This document shows, in pieces, positions 42,113 to 53,790 of a stretch of 64,000 nt of DNA. Where the stretch lies: positions 186,001-250,000 of the forward strand of contig MU394089.1 in the NCBI GenBank assembly GCA_022578605.1, written 5' to 3'. The notes beneath the pieces were generated by a model that ran no database searches, had not been told where the DNA came from, and saw only the letters and a program-made list of their open reading frames with translations. Within the stretch, counting starts at the first letter, position 1. Each line of letters starts with the position of its first letter. The position numbers were made by a program, and so were the translations under genes. This DNA is from Camillea tinctor. Its lineage: Eukaryota > Ascomycota > Sordariomycetes > Xylariales > Xylariaceae.

Positions 42113-43756
42113 ACCCCGGGATGGCAGCAGCACCAAACCGTGCACTTCGTGCACCACGTTTAGGATCGCTTCATGAGGATGGTGGAAATATGTCTACGCC
42201 TACACACCTACCTTTCAGGAAAGGTTTTACGATTGGGAAAGGGAAAGGGGTTTTTTTTTGCTTTTGCTTTTGAGTCGAAAGAAAGATACCTTGCACGGGT
42301 GTGACGCCGGCTGAACAGTCACTCGCTGCCTTCACGAGAAAGAAACGGAAATTCCGAATATGGGAGGGGGGGAGAGATGAAAGTATGAAAAAGAGAAACG
42401 AAATTGTGTATGTACATAACGACGGGAGAGCGAGAAGCTGCATGGACGGGGGAGAAATGACTATGATTAAGTGTATGGGGTAAACTAATGTCTAATGAAT
42501 GAAATTAACCATGTGATGTTAATTTTAATATAAAAACCCCTCCTCGTGTATGTATGTATGTATCATTCCTCTTACGTTCTATATGCAACGATGAGCGCTT
42601 TGATTCCTTTTATTTTTATTTTTTGGCTTCCTTCTCTCATGTAAGAATCCTATGACAAGAGAACAAGATACCTGGTCATACGAGAGATGAAATTTGTTCC
42701 TCTCAACTAGCTTGCATCGAAATTGAAACCAACAATCCATCTCCGATATAGTATTTCCGTGCACGTCCATCCCATCCAGCACCCCCCAGGTCCGGTCTAT
42801 ATAATAACATCTGATAATCCCCAGTGTTAATCATGAGGATTTACCATCCCAATTTTAAAGTTGTTTTCTTCCTTATTTCTTCTCCGAGATGATATTTCTT
42901 CCCACCATTACGCGAGAGAGTGTAATCTCGATTTTTCTATTTCTTTTTCTTCGTTAAGACCTTCTAGAATTTAAGAACACGAGCTATTTTTTTTTTTCCG
43001 GACTCGACTTTCTTTGGGGAATGAGACATGTAATTATCGGTCATCCCCCCTTCTTCTCCCACGCGCGTCATGATTATGGTGCTTACGGACGGGAACGGTA
43101 CGGCACGATATACTAGGTAGGCTACACATACAAGTCATCTTGCCTTTTTTTTTTTTTTACATGCGCGTCATCCGCATAGCCTATCAACACATCTACCGTA
43201 CCATGCCTCACCGTATCTGAGGTAGCCAGCCAGTCTGGTAGCTAGAGTGGCTCATCAAATGGGCGGGCGCCACCAGCCATTTCTGTGGGGGAGCACCTCT
43301 CTCTTATTGCTTGCCTATGCGCCCAGTCAAATATGGAGGAGCATGGGGGAACTCCATAGAGGCGCATTAACATACATTGATTAACCTACGTAGTACCTCG
43401 TTTTCTTCAACGTGCACGACAGAATGTCTGCGGATGTCAGAGCCTGTATTTCTGTTCAACGTCGACCTAAACACTTTCTACAGACTATGACGATGTGAGA
43501 TGGGTTAGAAGTACTCGAAACTAAAGAAATTCCCTTGTTTGCTCTCTATCCAGTGATAGGTATGTCTCTTTTGTGGATATAAGTCAAAGTATACCTAATA
43601 TATACACACATGGCAAGTCACGAAGGTGCGAAGCACCAAGTAGGTAGGCGGGTAATTTACGTAGTAGTATGTAGAACATGGTCAAGCATATAGAAACGTT
43701 TAATTTACCTGGCATTGATAATTTTTTGGTTTTCTTTCCAGCGAATATTCTCCCCC
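42113..43756. other. Convergent intergenic region (MARVEL gene and HIS3)
   Basis: No gene recognised. It contains a GTAT microsatellite (42547-42563), T-runs near 42988 and 43147, and several TACCTA/TAGGTA words. Both flanking genes end here. Confidence 0.5.
42547..42563. repeat. GTAT tetranucleotide microsatellite
   Basis: Four consecutive GTAT units in the 3' flank of the MARVEL gene. Confidence 0.75.
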
Positions 43757-44606
43757 TTACACGGTTAACGTGCCCTTGGTGCTGGGGACCTCGCCCTCCT
43801 TCCCGGGGACCTTGGTGGTGGCGGTGCGGATGGCGACGGCGAGGGCCTTGAAGGCGCTCTCGGCGCGGTGGTGGTCGTTCTCGCCGCGCAGGCAGTCGAC
43901 GTGCAGCGTGATGCGCGCGGCCTGGGCGAAGCTCTGCAGGCAGTGCGGGATCATCTCGCAGCTCAGGTCGCCGATGCGCTCGCGCCGCAGGCCCAGCTCC
44001 ACCACGCTGAACGGCCGGTTCGATAGGTCCACCACCGCGCGCGACAGCGCCTCGTCTAGCGGCGCATACGCCGAACCGAAGCGCGCGAGGCCCGTGACGC
44101 TGCCCAGCGCCGTCGCAAAGGCGTACCCCAGCGCGATGCAGCAGTCTTCCGCGGTGTGATGGTCGTCGACTACACGGGCGGGGAGAGAAAAAAAGAGACG
44201 GGGCTCTGGGTCAACGGATTGCGTTCTCATGGTTCTTGTCTTCTGGTGCATTTGTGCGCTTGCTCTCGTTCCCTGACCTGGCATAAGCCTAGACGGGATA
44301 CGAGAGTGCGCGCAAATGTGAGGTCAACATACTGTGAAGATCCCCCTGGCAGGCCAGCGCCAGACTCCATCCGGCGTGCTTCGCCAGCGCATGCAACATG
44401 TGGTCGAGGAAGCCGATGCCAGTGCTTACGCTGATAGTCTGCGATTTGCTCGACTGGCTGGCATGGCCTTCGGTAGCGGAGATTAGGCGCGAGTCGGCGT
44501 TGGGCGGGAATGCGCCGCCGTCGAGGTTGAGGGCGAGCTGGATCTTGGTCTCGTTCGTGTCCCGGGCGAACGCCGCCCAACGCGGGAGAGGTTTGTCTGA
44601 ACCCAT
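43757..44606 (-). CDS. HIS3: Imidazoleglycerol-phosphate dehydratase
   Basis: Minus strand exons 44606-44333 and 44169-43757 give 228 aa. The enzyme dehydrates imidazoleglycerol phosphate to imidazole-acetol phosphate, the sixth step of histidine synthesis, using two manganese ions. The splice join restores the hallmark [12 protein letters not shown] (residues 90-101). Other family blocks are [13 protein letters not shown] near the start, [20 protein letters not shown] before the intron and the second metal motif [17 protein letters not shown]. Length is typical for the fungal enzyme. The 163-nt intron has GTATGT and TAG borders. Exon 2 is markedly GC-rich in third positions compared with exon 1. 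It is divergent from LOC1, 524 bases between the start codons. No perfect TGASTCA (Gcn4/CPC1 site) was seen in that interval. Confidence 0.96.
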
Positions 44607-45130
44607 TATCGTTCCGGCGGTTCTTGGCTGTTCGGTTGGGCGTGTGCTGGATTCGGTAGATATGAGGTAGGTAAGGGATGAAAAAATGAGCTGGGTAAGA
44701 CACGGAAATTTGAAGTTGAAATATTGAAATGATGTGAAGGTGAGACAGCAAAGTCTAACCTAGTCACATTTCTAGAACCCTTGAAATTTTTTTGGTCACT
44801 TACCTTTGGCATCCGACCATCGGCTTTTAGGCCTGCTACTAGCTAAAGAGTATGCACATACAGTAGTCCCTACCTAAAGCTTAAGACGATTGACCAACCA
44901 GCTGACAGTGGTTTCTCACCCTACTCTTGAAAGCGATGCGACAAGAACTGCGAGATAACCTAGTTGTACAATGCCTACAATCGGAGAGCCCCACCTACCC
45001 ACTAAGCTTTTAAGGTTTGTTATCGATAACGATTTTCTTCCAAATATTTTCTATTTAGCTACAACTTTTTAAACATTAACATCCTACCTCGCGACATTCC
45101 CATTCGCGCAAACACTCCGACATCGATAAT
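44607..45130. other. Divergent promoter region of HIS3 and LOC1
   Basis: 524 bases between divergent start codons. It includes a 12-bp palindrome with two GATA cores near LOC1 and an AT-rich stretch just before the LOC1 ATG. No gene recognised. Confidence 0.5.
45019..45030. promoter_or_regulatory. Palindromic double GATA site
   Basis: GTTATCGATAAC is a perfect 12-bp palindrome holding two inverted GATA cores (TTATC/GATAA), about 100 bases before the LOC1 start and about 410 before HIS3. Paired GATA cores are typical binding sites for fungal GATA factors. Function here is inferred. Confidence 0.35.
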
Positions 45131-45826
45131 ATGCCGCCGTCACGAACGAAAACGATAAAAAATAAGCATGCCGCAAATAAATCCGGCATAAAATCTAGCA
45201 AACAGTCCAAGTCTGGCCCTCCAGATGGCGTCGCTAAGACGAAACGGAAAGGCCCAGCACCTCCATCCAAAGAGGTCAAGGGGAAAAGCGCTGCCGATCT
45301 GCTAAAGAAGAAAAAGAAGAAGGTCTACACGGAGAAGGAGCTTGGAATCCCCCAGCTGAACATGGTCACTCCAATTGGCGTCACGAAGCCAAAGGGCAAG
45401 AAAAAGGGTAAAGTCTTTGTGGACGACAAGGTACGTTACGTTGCTGAGCTGTCTTAACTATTGAGTCTTAGGGTTGGGGTGAGGGTGAAGGTAAAGACTA
45501 TAGAGCTAATGCGTGTTGTGTCCGCGGAACAGGAGAGCATGAGCACAATGCTCGCCCTAGTCCAAGCAGACAAGAAAGGCGAGATTGAGTCCAAGATGAT
45601 CAAGGCCCGGCAGATGGAGGAGATCCGCGAGGCGAGAAAACTCGAGGCTGAGAAAAAGGGGGAGGAAAGGAAAGCCAAGCTTGACGAGACGAAGGAATCT
45701 CTGCGAAAGAAACGGAAGCGAACTCATGTGTCGGAGGGCGAAAGCGAGGAGAAGGGGCTTATTAAGGATGCCTCGACAACTGGAACGAAGGCCGCGAGAC
45801 CCAAGAAGCGAGTGGCATTTGCTTAA
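45131..45826 (+). CDS. LOC1: 60S ribosomal subunit assembly/export protein LOC1
   Basis: Exons 45131-45430 and 45533-45826 give 197 aa; the 102-nt intron has GTACGT/CAG borders in phase 0. Yeast Loc1 is a nucleolar RNA-binding protein needed for 60S pre-ribosome assembly and export, and for ASH1 mRNA localisation. The sequence shows a very basic N-terminus, the family block [19 protein letters not shown] then LNMVTPIGV and [14 protein letters not shown], then after the join a helical Lys/Glu/Arg segment ([35 protein letters not shown]) and a basic end ([19 protein letters not shown]). Length matches filamentous-fungal orthologues. Divergent from HIS3. Confidence 0.93.
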
Positions 45827-48817
45827 ACATGAGCCCAGCTCTAGAAGGCGTTTAGGCGTTGATTTAATAATCGTTGGCGGTGAGAGTCTTGAAACTACCA
45901 TGTAGCATAATAGCATAACAAGATCTTCATGATACCCCCCAATCTACACCAAGACCAGAGAATTCAGTGCTTAAAAATAGTTGCGAGTATCACCACGATC
46001 ACCTACCTAATCTAAGGGCAATGATGGAAGTACACTGCTTACCATCTATCTCCTTGCATGTATGGCTAAAGTAAAGGGGGTGAAAGAATGTCATATAACG
46101 CAGCAGTACCTCTGTAAGTACGATTGTGGTTCATGCTAGGTTGTGACGAGGGTGGTCAGAGGATACAGCTGTATGAACCATATAACTAACCCATATAAGC
46201 AGCAGTTGTATAGGTTGCTAGGTTAGGTAAGTACCCAATTAAGTCGTAGAGAGATCGGATATCAGTTTTGCATTCTACACATGGGTTCCCCTTATTAATA
46301 TTACAGGTACATAACTACGTATGTAGAGGCGTTGGAATGGACATCGTTATTATGATTATGATCGGAACACATCCGCATGGCGTGATAAAGCTTAACGGTT
46401 CCTAGCATCGATTGATCGAGATGGATATTATCGGGTGTATTGGCCATATGAACCGTACGATCTTTTCTTAGCCGTAGGATCAGGATAATGATGGAAAGAA
46501 TCTTGAACTTCGATAACTTGTATTTCGTTGCTAAGGTTCGTCCCACCTCAGGGGCGGCTAGGGAGGTTTGCGACATATGGAGAGGGTCCTCTTGCATTAG
46601 ACCAGAGATCAGGAATGGCTCGTGCGCATTTAATACAGGGCAAGCCTAGTTAACGCGGCACGATGCAGGAAACAGAAAACAGAGAAAAAAAAGATTGGAG
46701 ACTATAAAACCACTGTTGACCAATCAGAATTTTCTCCGCACTTGGATACTTTGCGTACCTACAAGGGGGGGCTTTAGTGTAGTAAGAGCTCTAGAGGGTC
46801 TAAACGCTGAAATTAGAAACTTTCATCTTGCATTCTACAGACTGTAATAATAAACAACTCTTCCAACTTTCCAAGTCTGTTATACCACCAATTATCCATA
46901 TAGGTAACACCAAATACCAATGAGAAAACAATTCGATGAGTAACAACCTTTGACGATGATGCTCACTAGCTTCATATCCATAGATTCTAGTTCTAGATCT
47001 TTTTCTTTTCCTTCCTTCCATTCTTCTTTCCTTTTCTCGCAAGGTTCGTTGTTGATCATGACGCAACCCCCATCGTGAAAGTGTGCGCGTACGGTAAATG
47101 AGACGATCCACCTCTCTGGGGGGAACCCTGATCTTCAATGGCTTGCCTGTCGCGCAGCTTCTAGCGTAGTGAGAATACACTCAGGCCAGACCCAAAGGAA
47201 TGACAAGAGAAAGAAGAAAATCCTGGATTAAAATAGGCCGAGCATCTGACCTGATTTATCAACCTGCGTCGACAACGATATCCAACCTAATCTTGCTAAT
47301 CGGCCATCTACAATCTTGGAATCGCTCGGGGGTCTGACAGGATTATCGTGTCCGAGAATACTTCGTGTTTCTGCAGTTTACCAGTACCACCCAAGCCGGA
47401 GAATACGATACGAACGCTCTAGCCCTCTTTTGTTTGCAGCCCGCATGCAACCAATCATTACCGCTCGATGGGTACCTGTGGTTTTGAATGGGGGGTCACG
47501 GTCCCTTTCTTTTTGAATGCGAACGTTTTTGGAGTTCTTCTCTCGTGTGTCTCTCTAACTTATGGTTCAACAATACTAATAACACTACTGAGGACTCACT
47601 CAATTTAGTGACCTGTTTGAGACATATATAGCGAGGCTCTCTTGCAAAACAATACAAAGCGAGACGAGTTTAATATATACCATGCGCGATGCACTAGCGT
47701 GTGTATACATACAAACTATTATACACACTAGGTCTATATTTATATCATTACACCGAACCTGACGCAAGTTGGTTAATATGCACTTTGCACTTACACAAGC
47801 TTAATTGTAGGTAAGTAGCCAGTTTAGTTGTAAGCCGTGTCATGTAGTGTCAGTCAATAGGAATATTAAAGGTATCAGAGTGTTTTGTTTTGTTTTGTTT
47901 TGTTTTGTTTCTTTCTTTTATCGGACCAGGGAGGGTATAAGCAATTGTATATGGGTATCAGCAGCAGACTTTTTCAGACTTTTTTTTTTATCTCTTCTAC
48001 ACTTAACTGGCTTATTATGTTTCCAACTTGAGATGTTTGCAAAGGAATCACCGTTGTACAATCCAATGGTGACAGGGTTTGGCCCACGATGGTCTTGATG
48101 GCCCCCCGTAGACCTATACGGCAGTAAATGGGGGGGCCCCCAGCCGAACTTGCGTGATTGGACTAGGCCCCTGCTGAAGGAGACAAGGCTCACTTCAAGC
48201 GAAATGAGGTTGTCGTTGGTTTTGGTGCCAATTCGAGCCATCCACAGCGGAACAGAGCAGTCGAGCCACATGGAGATCCCACTAACAATGGACGGGTGTG
48301 TCCACTACTTGAAGCCTCTCATTTTAAAATTGGCTGGCCTACATATTATCAAATAAGCCTTGTGCGCATGCGGGTGAGGGAGAGAGAGTGAGAGTATGAG
48401 TGAAAGTGAGAAGAGAGAATTAAAAAAAAAACTAATAATAATTATAACTCCTTACCCCCTTCAACCTCACCCAGGAAAAAAACCTCCCTTTCCCACACCC
48501 CCCCAACTTTCCTTTTACCCTGTCGACCGTTCATCGTTGAGGTGTTCGATGTCCGGTGCCCAGCCTTTTCCTGCCGACGATGAGGACCAGGTGACGAACG
48601 ACGACAGACCATAAAGAAGAAGAGCAGAGTTGAAAGAAGAGACTTGATAAGGGGACGACAGTAATGATAATAATGGAATTCTCCGCATGATCGGCAACCT
48701 AGCGCATTCATTCACTACATACCAACTTACAGCGCCCGAATCAGCTTCCGCCCAGAATCCAGTACGATTCCTCACAGCTCACACAGCTCGTATTTTTACA
48801 CCGCCACGCAGCGCGCG
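45827..48817. other. Intergenic between LOC1 and the Ser/Thr-rich surface protein gene
   Basis: No gene recognised. Contents include a TTTTG pentanucleotide repeat (47881-47911), a GGGGGGGCCCCC palindromic run near 48129-48140 and an A-run at about 48422. I searched the last 450 bases for an upstream exon encoding a signal peptide for the next gene and found none. Confidence 0.45.
47881..47911. repeat. TTTTG pentanucleotide microsatellite
   Basis: Five complete TTTTG units with partial units on both sides. Intergenic. Confidence 0.9.
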
Positions 48818-50825
48818 ATGACCGAACCGGTTTTTGGGTCTTCACTCGCTCAGGCCCGAGACCAGCAGCAGCAACAACAGCAACACAATCACTATCGTTT
48901 TCATACAGGCAGTTCTCGTCATTCCCACGACCACAGACGCCACCAACATCAACACAAGAACAACCACGCTCGTTCCCTTACCGAAAGAAGAAACTCACAG
49001 AAACGTGATACTTCTGATGAACCTACCACTATCGTTGAAACCATTTCAGTTCTACAAATTGTCGACTCGACCGGTGGAGTCATTACCGTCGAGACCCTTA
49101 CATCAACCTCACAGCCCACCACTATCATCAACACCACACTCGCAACTACACCCACAACTAACACCACCACCACACCCACCACTACCAGCGAAAGTACTAG
49201 CATCGGCACCAGCAATAGCACCAGTAGCGACACCAGCATCAGCAGCACCAGCAGCACCAGCAGCAGTACTACCAGCAGTACTACCAGCAGCACTACCAGC
49301 AGCAGTAGTACTATCACCACTAGTGCATCATCCACTGCATCCACTGCATCCACCGAATCCCCATCCCAGTCCCAGTCCCAGTCCGAGCCTGCTGCATCTC
49401 AGTCCGAATCCAGTACTGTCTCTAGTAGCAGCAGCAGTAGTACTACCACCACCGCCGACCAAGATACCACAGGGCAAGTTAGCGCTCTAGAAGCTCCCAC
49501 CAGCTCATCACCAGCGCCAGGAACTGAATCTACCGGTATTACTACTTCTACTAGTAGTAGTAGTATTAGTAGCAGCGATAACAATGGTGGTGATAGTACT
49601 TTATCATCTTCGCTCTCTCCGACGATAGACCCGACCGTAATAACGTCGGGGACTTCGATGCCAACTTCTTTTCCCACGTTATCTTATTCGCCAGTGACGT
49701 CCACTCCTTTATCACCTGCCCCGGCATTTCCTTCGCTTTCCGGCATCACTAATACTACTGCCACTACCCAATGTAAGCACTGCCCGATCCCGATATGACA
49801 TCCTTTCCCCCCTTTTGGTAACTTGCCCGGTTCTCATATAACTAATGCCTCCTCAAGCTACTTCTTCGTCTTCGCTCTCTAGTAATTCTACTACTTCTTC
49901 CACCCAATTATTTACTTCCTCAAGCGCGAGTAGCTTTGATTTATTGTCGAGTATTAGCGCTTCTGCAGCAGGCTCTACTTCGATCACCAATTTCACATCT
50001 GCGACATCGACACCGACTTCGACATCGACATCTGTGTTCTCTTCCGAAACCTCTACGACTTCCGGCGGCGATGGGTATTCCGGGTCCGGAGACGATAATG
50101 GGTCAGCATCGCCCTCGAGCACTTCGACGGCTGATGATGGTTCTGGATCTTCAAATGGTCCCTCGGTAGCCACGGTCGCTGGCAGCGTTTTGGGCGCCAT
50201 CGCCGGGGTTGCGGTCTTATTGGTTATTGTTTTATTAGTTCTCCGGTACAAGAAGCGTCAGATGAAGCAGGCTGGAGGCGCTGCAGGTGAGCAGGGCACT
50301 AGAGCACTGCCGGGAGGAGGAAATTCTGGCCCTGGTGGTGGAGGTGATATGGCCGAGCAGCGATCGGGTCCATTTGCCGTCCCTGCAGCGCTCGCCAACT
50401 TATCCGGGTACAAGCGCTTCTCGAAGAGCACCGTCTCATCGGACGGAGGAGAGAAGGGCTTCGCGAAAGTGTCTGGCAGGAAGCTGCCGCCTGTTATTCA
50501 ATTCGGGGGCGATGGGTACTCGGATCCTCGTGCTACTATGATGAGCGAGCAGTCGATCAATTACCGCGACTCCCAGAACATCCTGGGAAATCCTAGCCCC
50601 GCCAGACTGGCCGTCGGTACGCCGATGCGGCCGGACAGCGGTGTCCCGGTTTTCCACGCCGGTCCAGCCCGGACACCTGTCACGGAGCCAAACCCATTTA
50701 GCTCTTACGAGGATAACTCACCCCTTGAGCCTCCCGCCAGGGACCCACTGGGACGCTCTCATCCGTCGCACGATGGATCAACCCAGTCTCGAGGATCTGC
50801 TTCCAGATTTACTGAAAATCTATGA
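48818..50825 (+). CDS. Ser/Thr-rich single-pass membrane protein (mucin/sensor-like)
   Basis: Exons 48818-49772 and 49858-50825 give 640 aa; the 85-nt intron ends AAG. Residues ~15-60 are Gln/His-rich (QQQQQQQHNH and HDHRRHQHQHK). A KR site (~67) precedes a block with TTIVETISVLQIVDSTGG. About 330 residues of nearly pure Ser/Thr follow, suggesting dense O-glycosylation. One membrane segment (~424-448: GSVLGAIAGVAVLLVIVLLV) is followed by RYKKRQ and a ~190-residue cytosolic tail with Gly-rich and Pro/Ser-rich parts (LPPVIQFGGDGYSDPR, MSEQSINYRDSQNILG). The layout resembles fungal wall-stress sensors and mucins (Mid2/Msb2 style), but no WSC or other named domain is visible. There is no recognisable N-terminal signal peptide, so the true first exon may be missing. 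An acceptor-like TCGCTCAG at 48846-48853 would allow an in-phase upstream exon. Confidence 0.7.
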
Positions 50826-53790
50826 GCCCGCGTGTCGGCGCTCGGCTCACCTTATCATCTCACCTGCTTGTACACATTTTGGTTTTAATGATACCGCTTT
50901 GGCATACTATCGACATGTTGATGTATGTGCCTACAGCATCGGTTTGGCGTTTATAATGTTTAAGCAAATCTGAAGGGTTAATGAGCAAGGACAGCGTAGC
51001 TGGTTGTCTTCCAGCTTATTTTCTTCTATGTCAGATGGGAACGAAATAAAGTAAAACACCATTTCTTGTAAATAGTAATCCTAGTCTATCTCCCAGGCGA
51101 AGGAAAGAGAGCATAGATGATCAGCCGGTCGAGACCCATATGGTCTCCCGAGTTACTCACCATCAAGCATAACAAACTTCGGCTCCGTCCGCCTTTCTTA
51201 TATCGGATCGCCTGTCTAAACTATCCGCTGACAGACCAGTCAAGTATGGCATAAAGCCAATGCTGTTTGTGGTTCCACTCATGCTGCGTGTCATATGTCG
51301 TTTCTATGCGCTACGTGATTAGCATGGTTCAACTGGTTGTCGGTAATGGATGGGTAATGGATGGGGTGAGCCCTATTACGATGGAGAAAGAAGGCTTTGA
51401 ATATGAAAAGAGACGAAATTCATCCCACGAGCATCTAGTAAGAGTATACCTGTCACTTTGATTGGACGTTTTCTTTTCTTTTTGGGCATGCGGACGCCAG
51501 AGTTAGAATCGCGATCGAGGCCGCCCGCTTATCATGCCTCGATCTGAAAATCGGAACGAATTATGGCTTCATAGGTAAAACCACTGCTTGAGACGGTTAT
51601 GAAACGCGATAGGGGGGTATTATACCCACCATTCCGTCGCTTTGGCCTACGGTGACAAATCTTTTCCCCGTAGTTCAGCGCAATATGTCCTTAGGCTATC
51701 GGTGATAATTCCCCTCAAAACGGTTTCTTCTTGGTGTTTTCGCGAATACGCGCACACACATTCCCCATACAAACTATCGCCATCGCTGAGCTGGGCGTTG
51801 GCGTTATTACAAGTTTGTCTGCCCACCCATGCAAGGATGGTGAAACACAAAACAATCTCCCGGACTCCTCTGGTTAAGGGTTACCAAGCATTTGTCTACC
51901 CGCCTTGCCGAAAGTCGGATATTTCCTTTTGTGACATGGTTTGACGAATGGGCTGCTTTCTAAGCAGCTATTCGAGAATAGGAGTGATCCCCGTGATATG
52001 CAGAGCACGTACGATCTTAAGTCCATCCCAACTGCACCCCAAACGACAAAAACGAGACTGATGTGCACTATAGCTAAATCTAGGCTATATGATGGAAGAA
52101 AAAAAATAACCTTACTCGAGTCAGCGCGTTTGTGATAGACCCCATCCCCGTAACCCAGCATGCCAACAGGTGCTCAGATCTCAGGGTGGCATCTGACGAA
52201 CCACTCTCGACGATCAAGGTCAAACTTGTCAAGGTTATCCCGTAGCATCGGTGGGTTTTCGCGAGCAACCCCCGTCAGATACCTAAATCAATGACAGAAA
52301 AGTATCGTAATGCGCCTCATTTTCCGGGTCGGGTAGGAGGGGTCGGTTTCGGAGACATTTCTTAACCTTGAGGTGGTCGAAAAAAAGTCTCTTTTGCTAT
52401 TATTCTACATCTAGAGTTCCTCCGTCTATCCGACCCAACCGATCTATGATTAGGTACAGAGTTACGCTGAAAACATATTATATATTCGATTATGTTCGCT
52501 TCTGCAGTCATGATGATTATTTATATCCAGCTATACAACTATATATATATAGAAAGAAAGGGAGAAAAGCGCACAGAGGGGTTAAGAAATAACAGTTGCG
52601 GTGCAGTTGGTCTAGGGTTCCTGATGCTACTCTATAAACCTTACCATGGGGATCTTACGGACATCTAGTGTAGGGGGGAACCATCCGAATAACCAAAAAT
52701 CGAGGCTGGGCGAAACTGGGGAATCCCCAGCACTATCGCTGTCACCCAGCCAAGGGGGGCCCCTCTATTATGCTACATTGGCTTTGGATTCCGAGCACCA
52801 GATACAATCCCACATGTAAGTTGTCGTTGTACTTGGACGGAATTAGTAACACACAGAGGTCTTAAGGACGTGCTCTGATCAATATGATTGGCGTATACTT
52901 TAAGGTGGTAACCCTATCATTGTCTGAACAAGGAGTTGTTAAAAGAGTCCTGAGCGTCATAAGTTGCCAATAAGCAAGTCGGACGAAAATCGATCTACTT
53001 GTTGAACCCTGTCCCGTCTTTCCCTCCTTCTACATACTTTCTAGGTCTCTCCCTACATCCATTACAGAAAAAAAAGGAAAAGAAAAAAAATCAAGAACCC
53101 AACAAAACCAAAGAGTCTTATGAAACTTATTCTTTGATCTACTTTTTCTTTTGGTGTGTGGCTGTTGAATTAATTTGCCCTTTTCGACACCACATCGAAC
53201 GTTTATTGCTATTTGCTTTCATAGCATCCATCAATATCACTATATTCTCAGAGTAATTCAATTTGAGGTTGTAACCACCAACCAACGACGACTTATCTTT
53301 TAATAGTTAACCACCCCTCCCAATCCACCAGTTACATAGCAGGCTCGAAACAAGCCTGTCTAGCTGCTCCTACATTGGCGTCTAAAATAAAACTGCTCAG
53401 CCCCTTTTCTAACTGATACAGGACGAATAGAAGACGAACTCGAGCGTTGATTCGTAATCTTGTCCTGTCTACGAACCGCTACAGTCTAGATCATAAAGGG
53501 GATCAGCCCACAATCCCACGCGGTACCGTGGGGTCCCTTTTTTTTTTTCTTGTTGGATCCAAAATTTCTCTAGTACAATAGACCAGGCGGTGCTAGACTC
53601 GCGAACTCACTGCTTACCCCCCCACGACTTATTGCTGTACCTTACTTTATCTCCGTGCCACTTCCTCTATCCCCGCCGTGGAACTAATCTAACACGACGC
53701 CAACGACAACGCCAGCGACGACGCCAGGCGGACACCGACGCGAACGACGAACATTGACTCAAGGTCGCAGAGATAGAGACGACCATACTT
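50826..53790. other. Intergenic between the surface protein and the second Zn2Cys6 gene
   Basis: No gene recognised on either strand. It holds an 11-bp tandem duplication (51342-51363), a GGGGGGCCCC run near 52755, AT-rich DNA around 52470-52560 and, in the last 100 bases, a GACGACGCCA-type imperfect repeat that is probably the leader of the next gene. Confidence 0.45.
51342..51363. repeat. 11-bp tandem duplication
   Basis: GGTAATGGATG occurs twice in direct tandem without mismatch. Confidence 0.9.

Noticed and set aside
46800..47180. 126-aa minus-strand frame
   Set aside because: No domain or homology recognised; Arg/Leu-rich mixture typical of chance frames in this AT-balanced spacer.
52590..52665. 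tRNA-like stretch (A-box-like GCAGTTGGTCTAG)
   Set aside because: No B box (GGTTCRA type) at the right distance and no acceptor-stem pairing.
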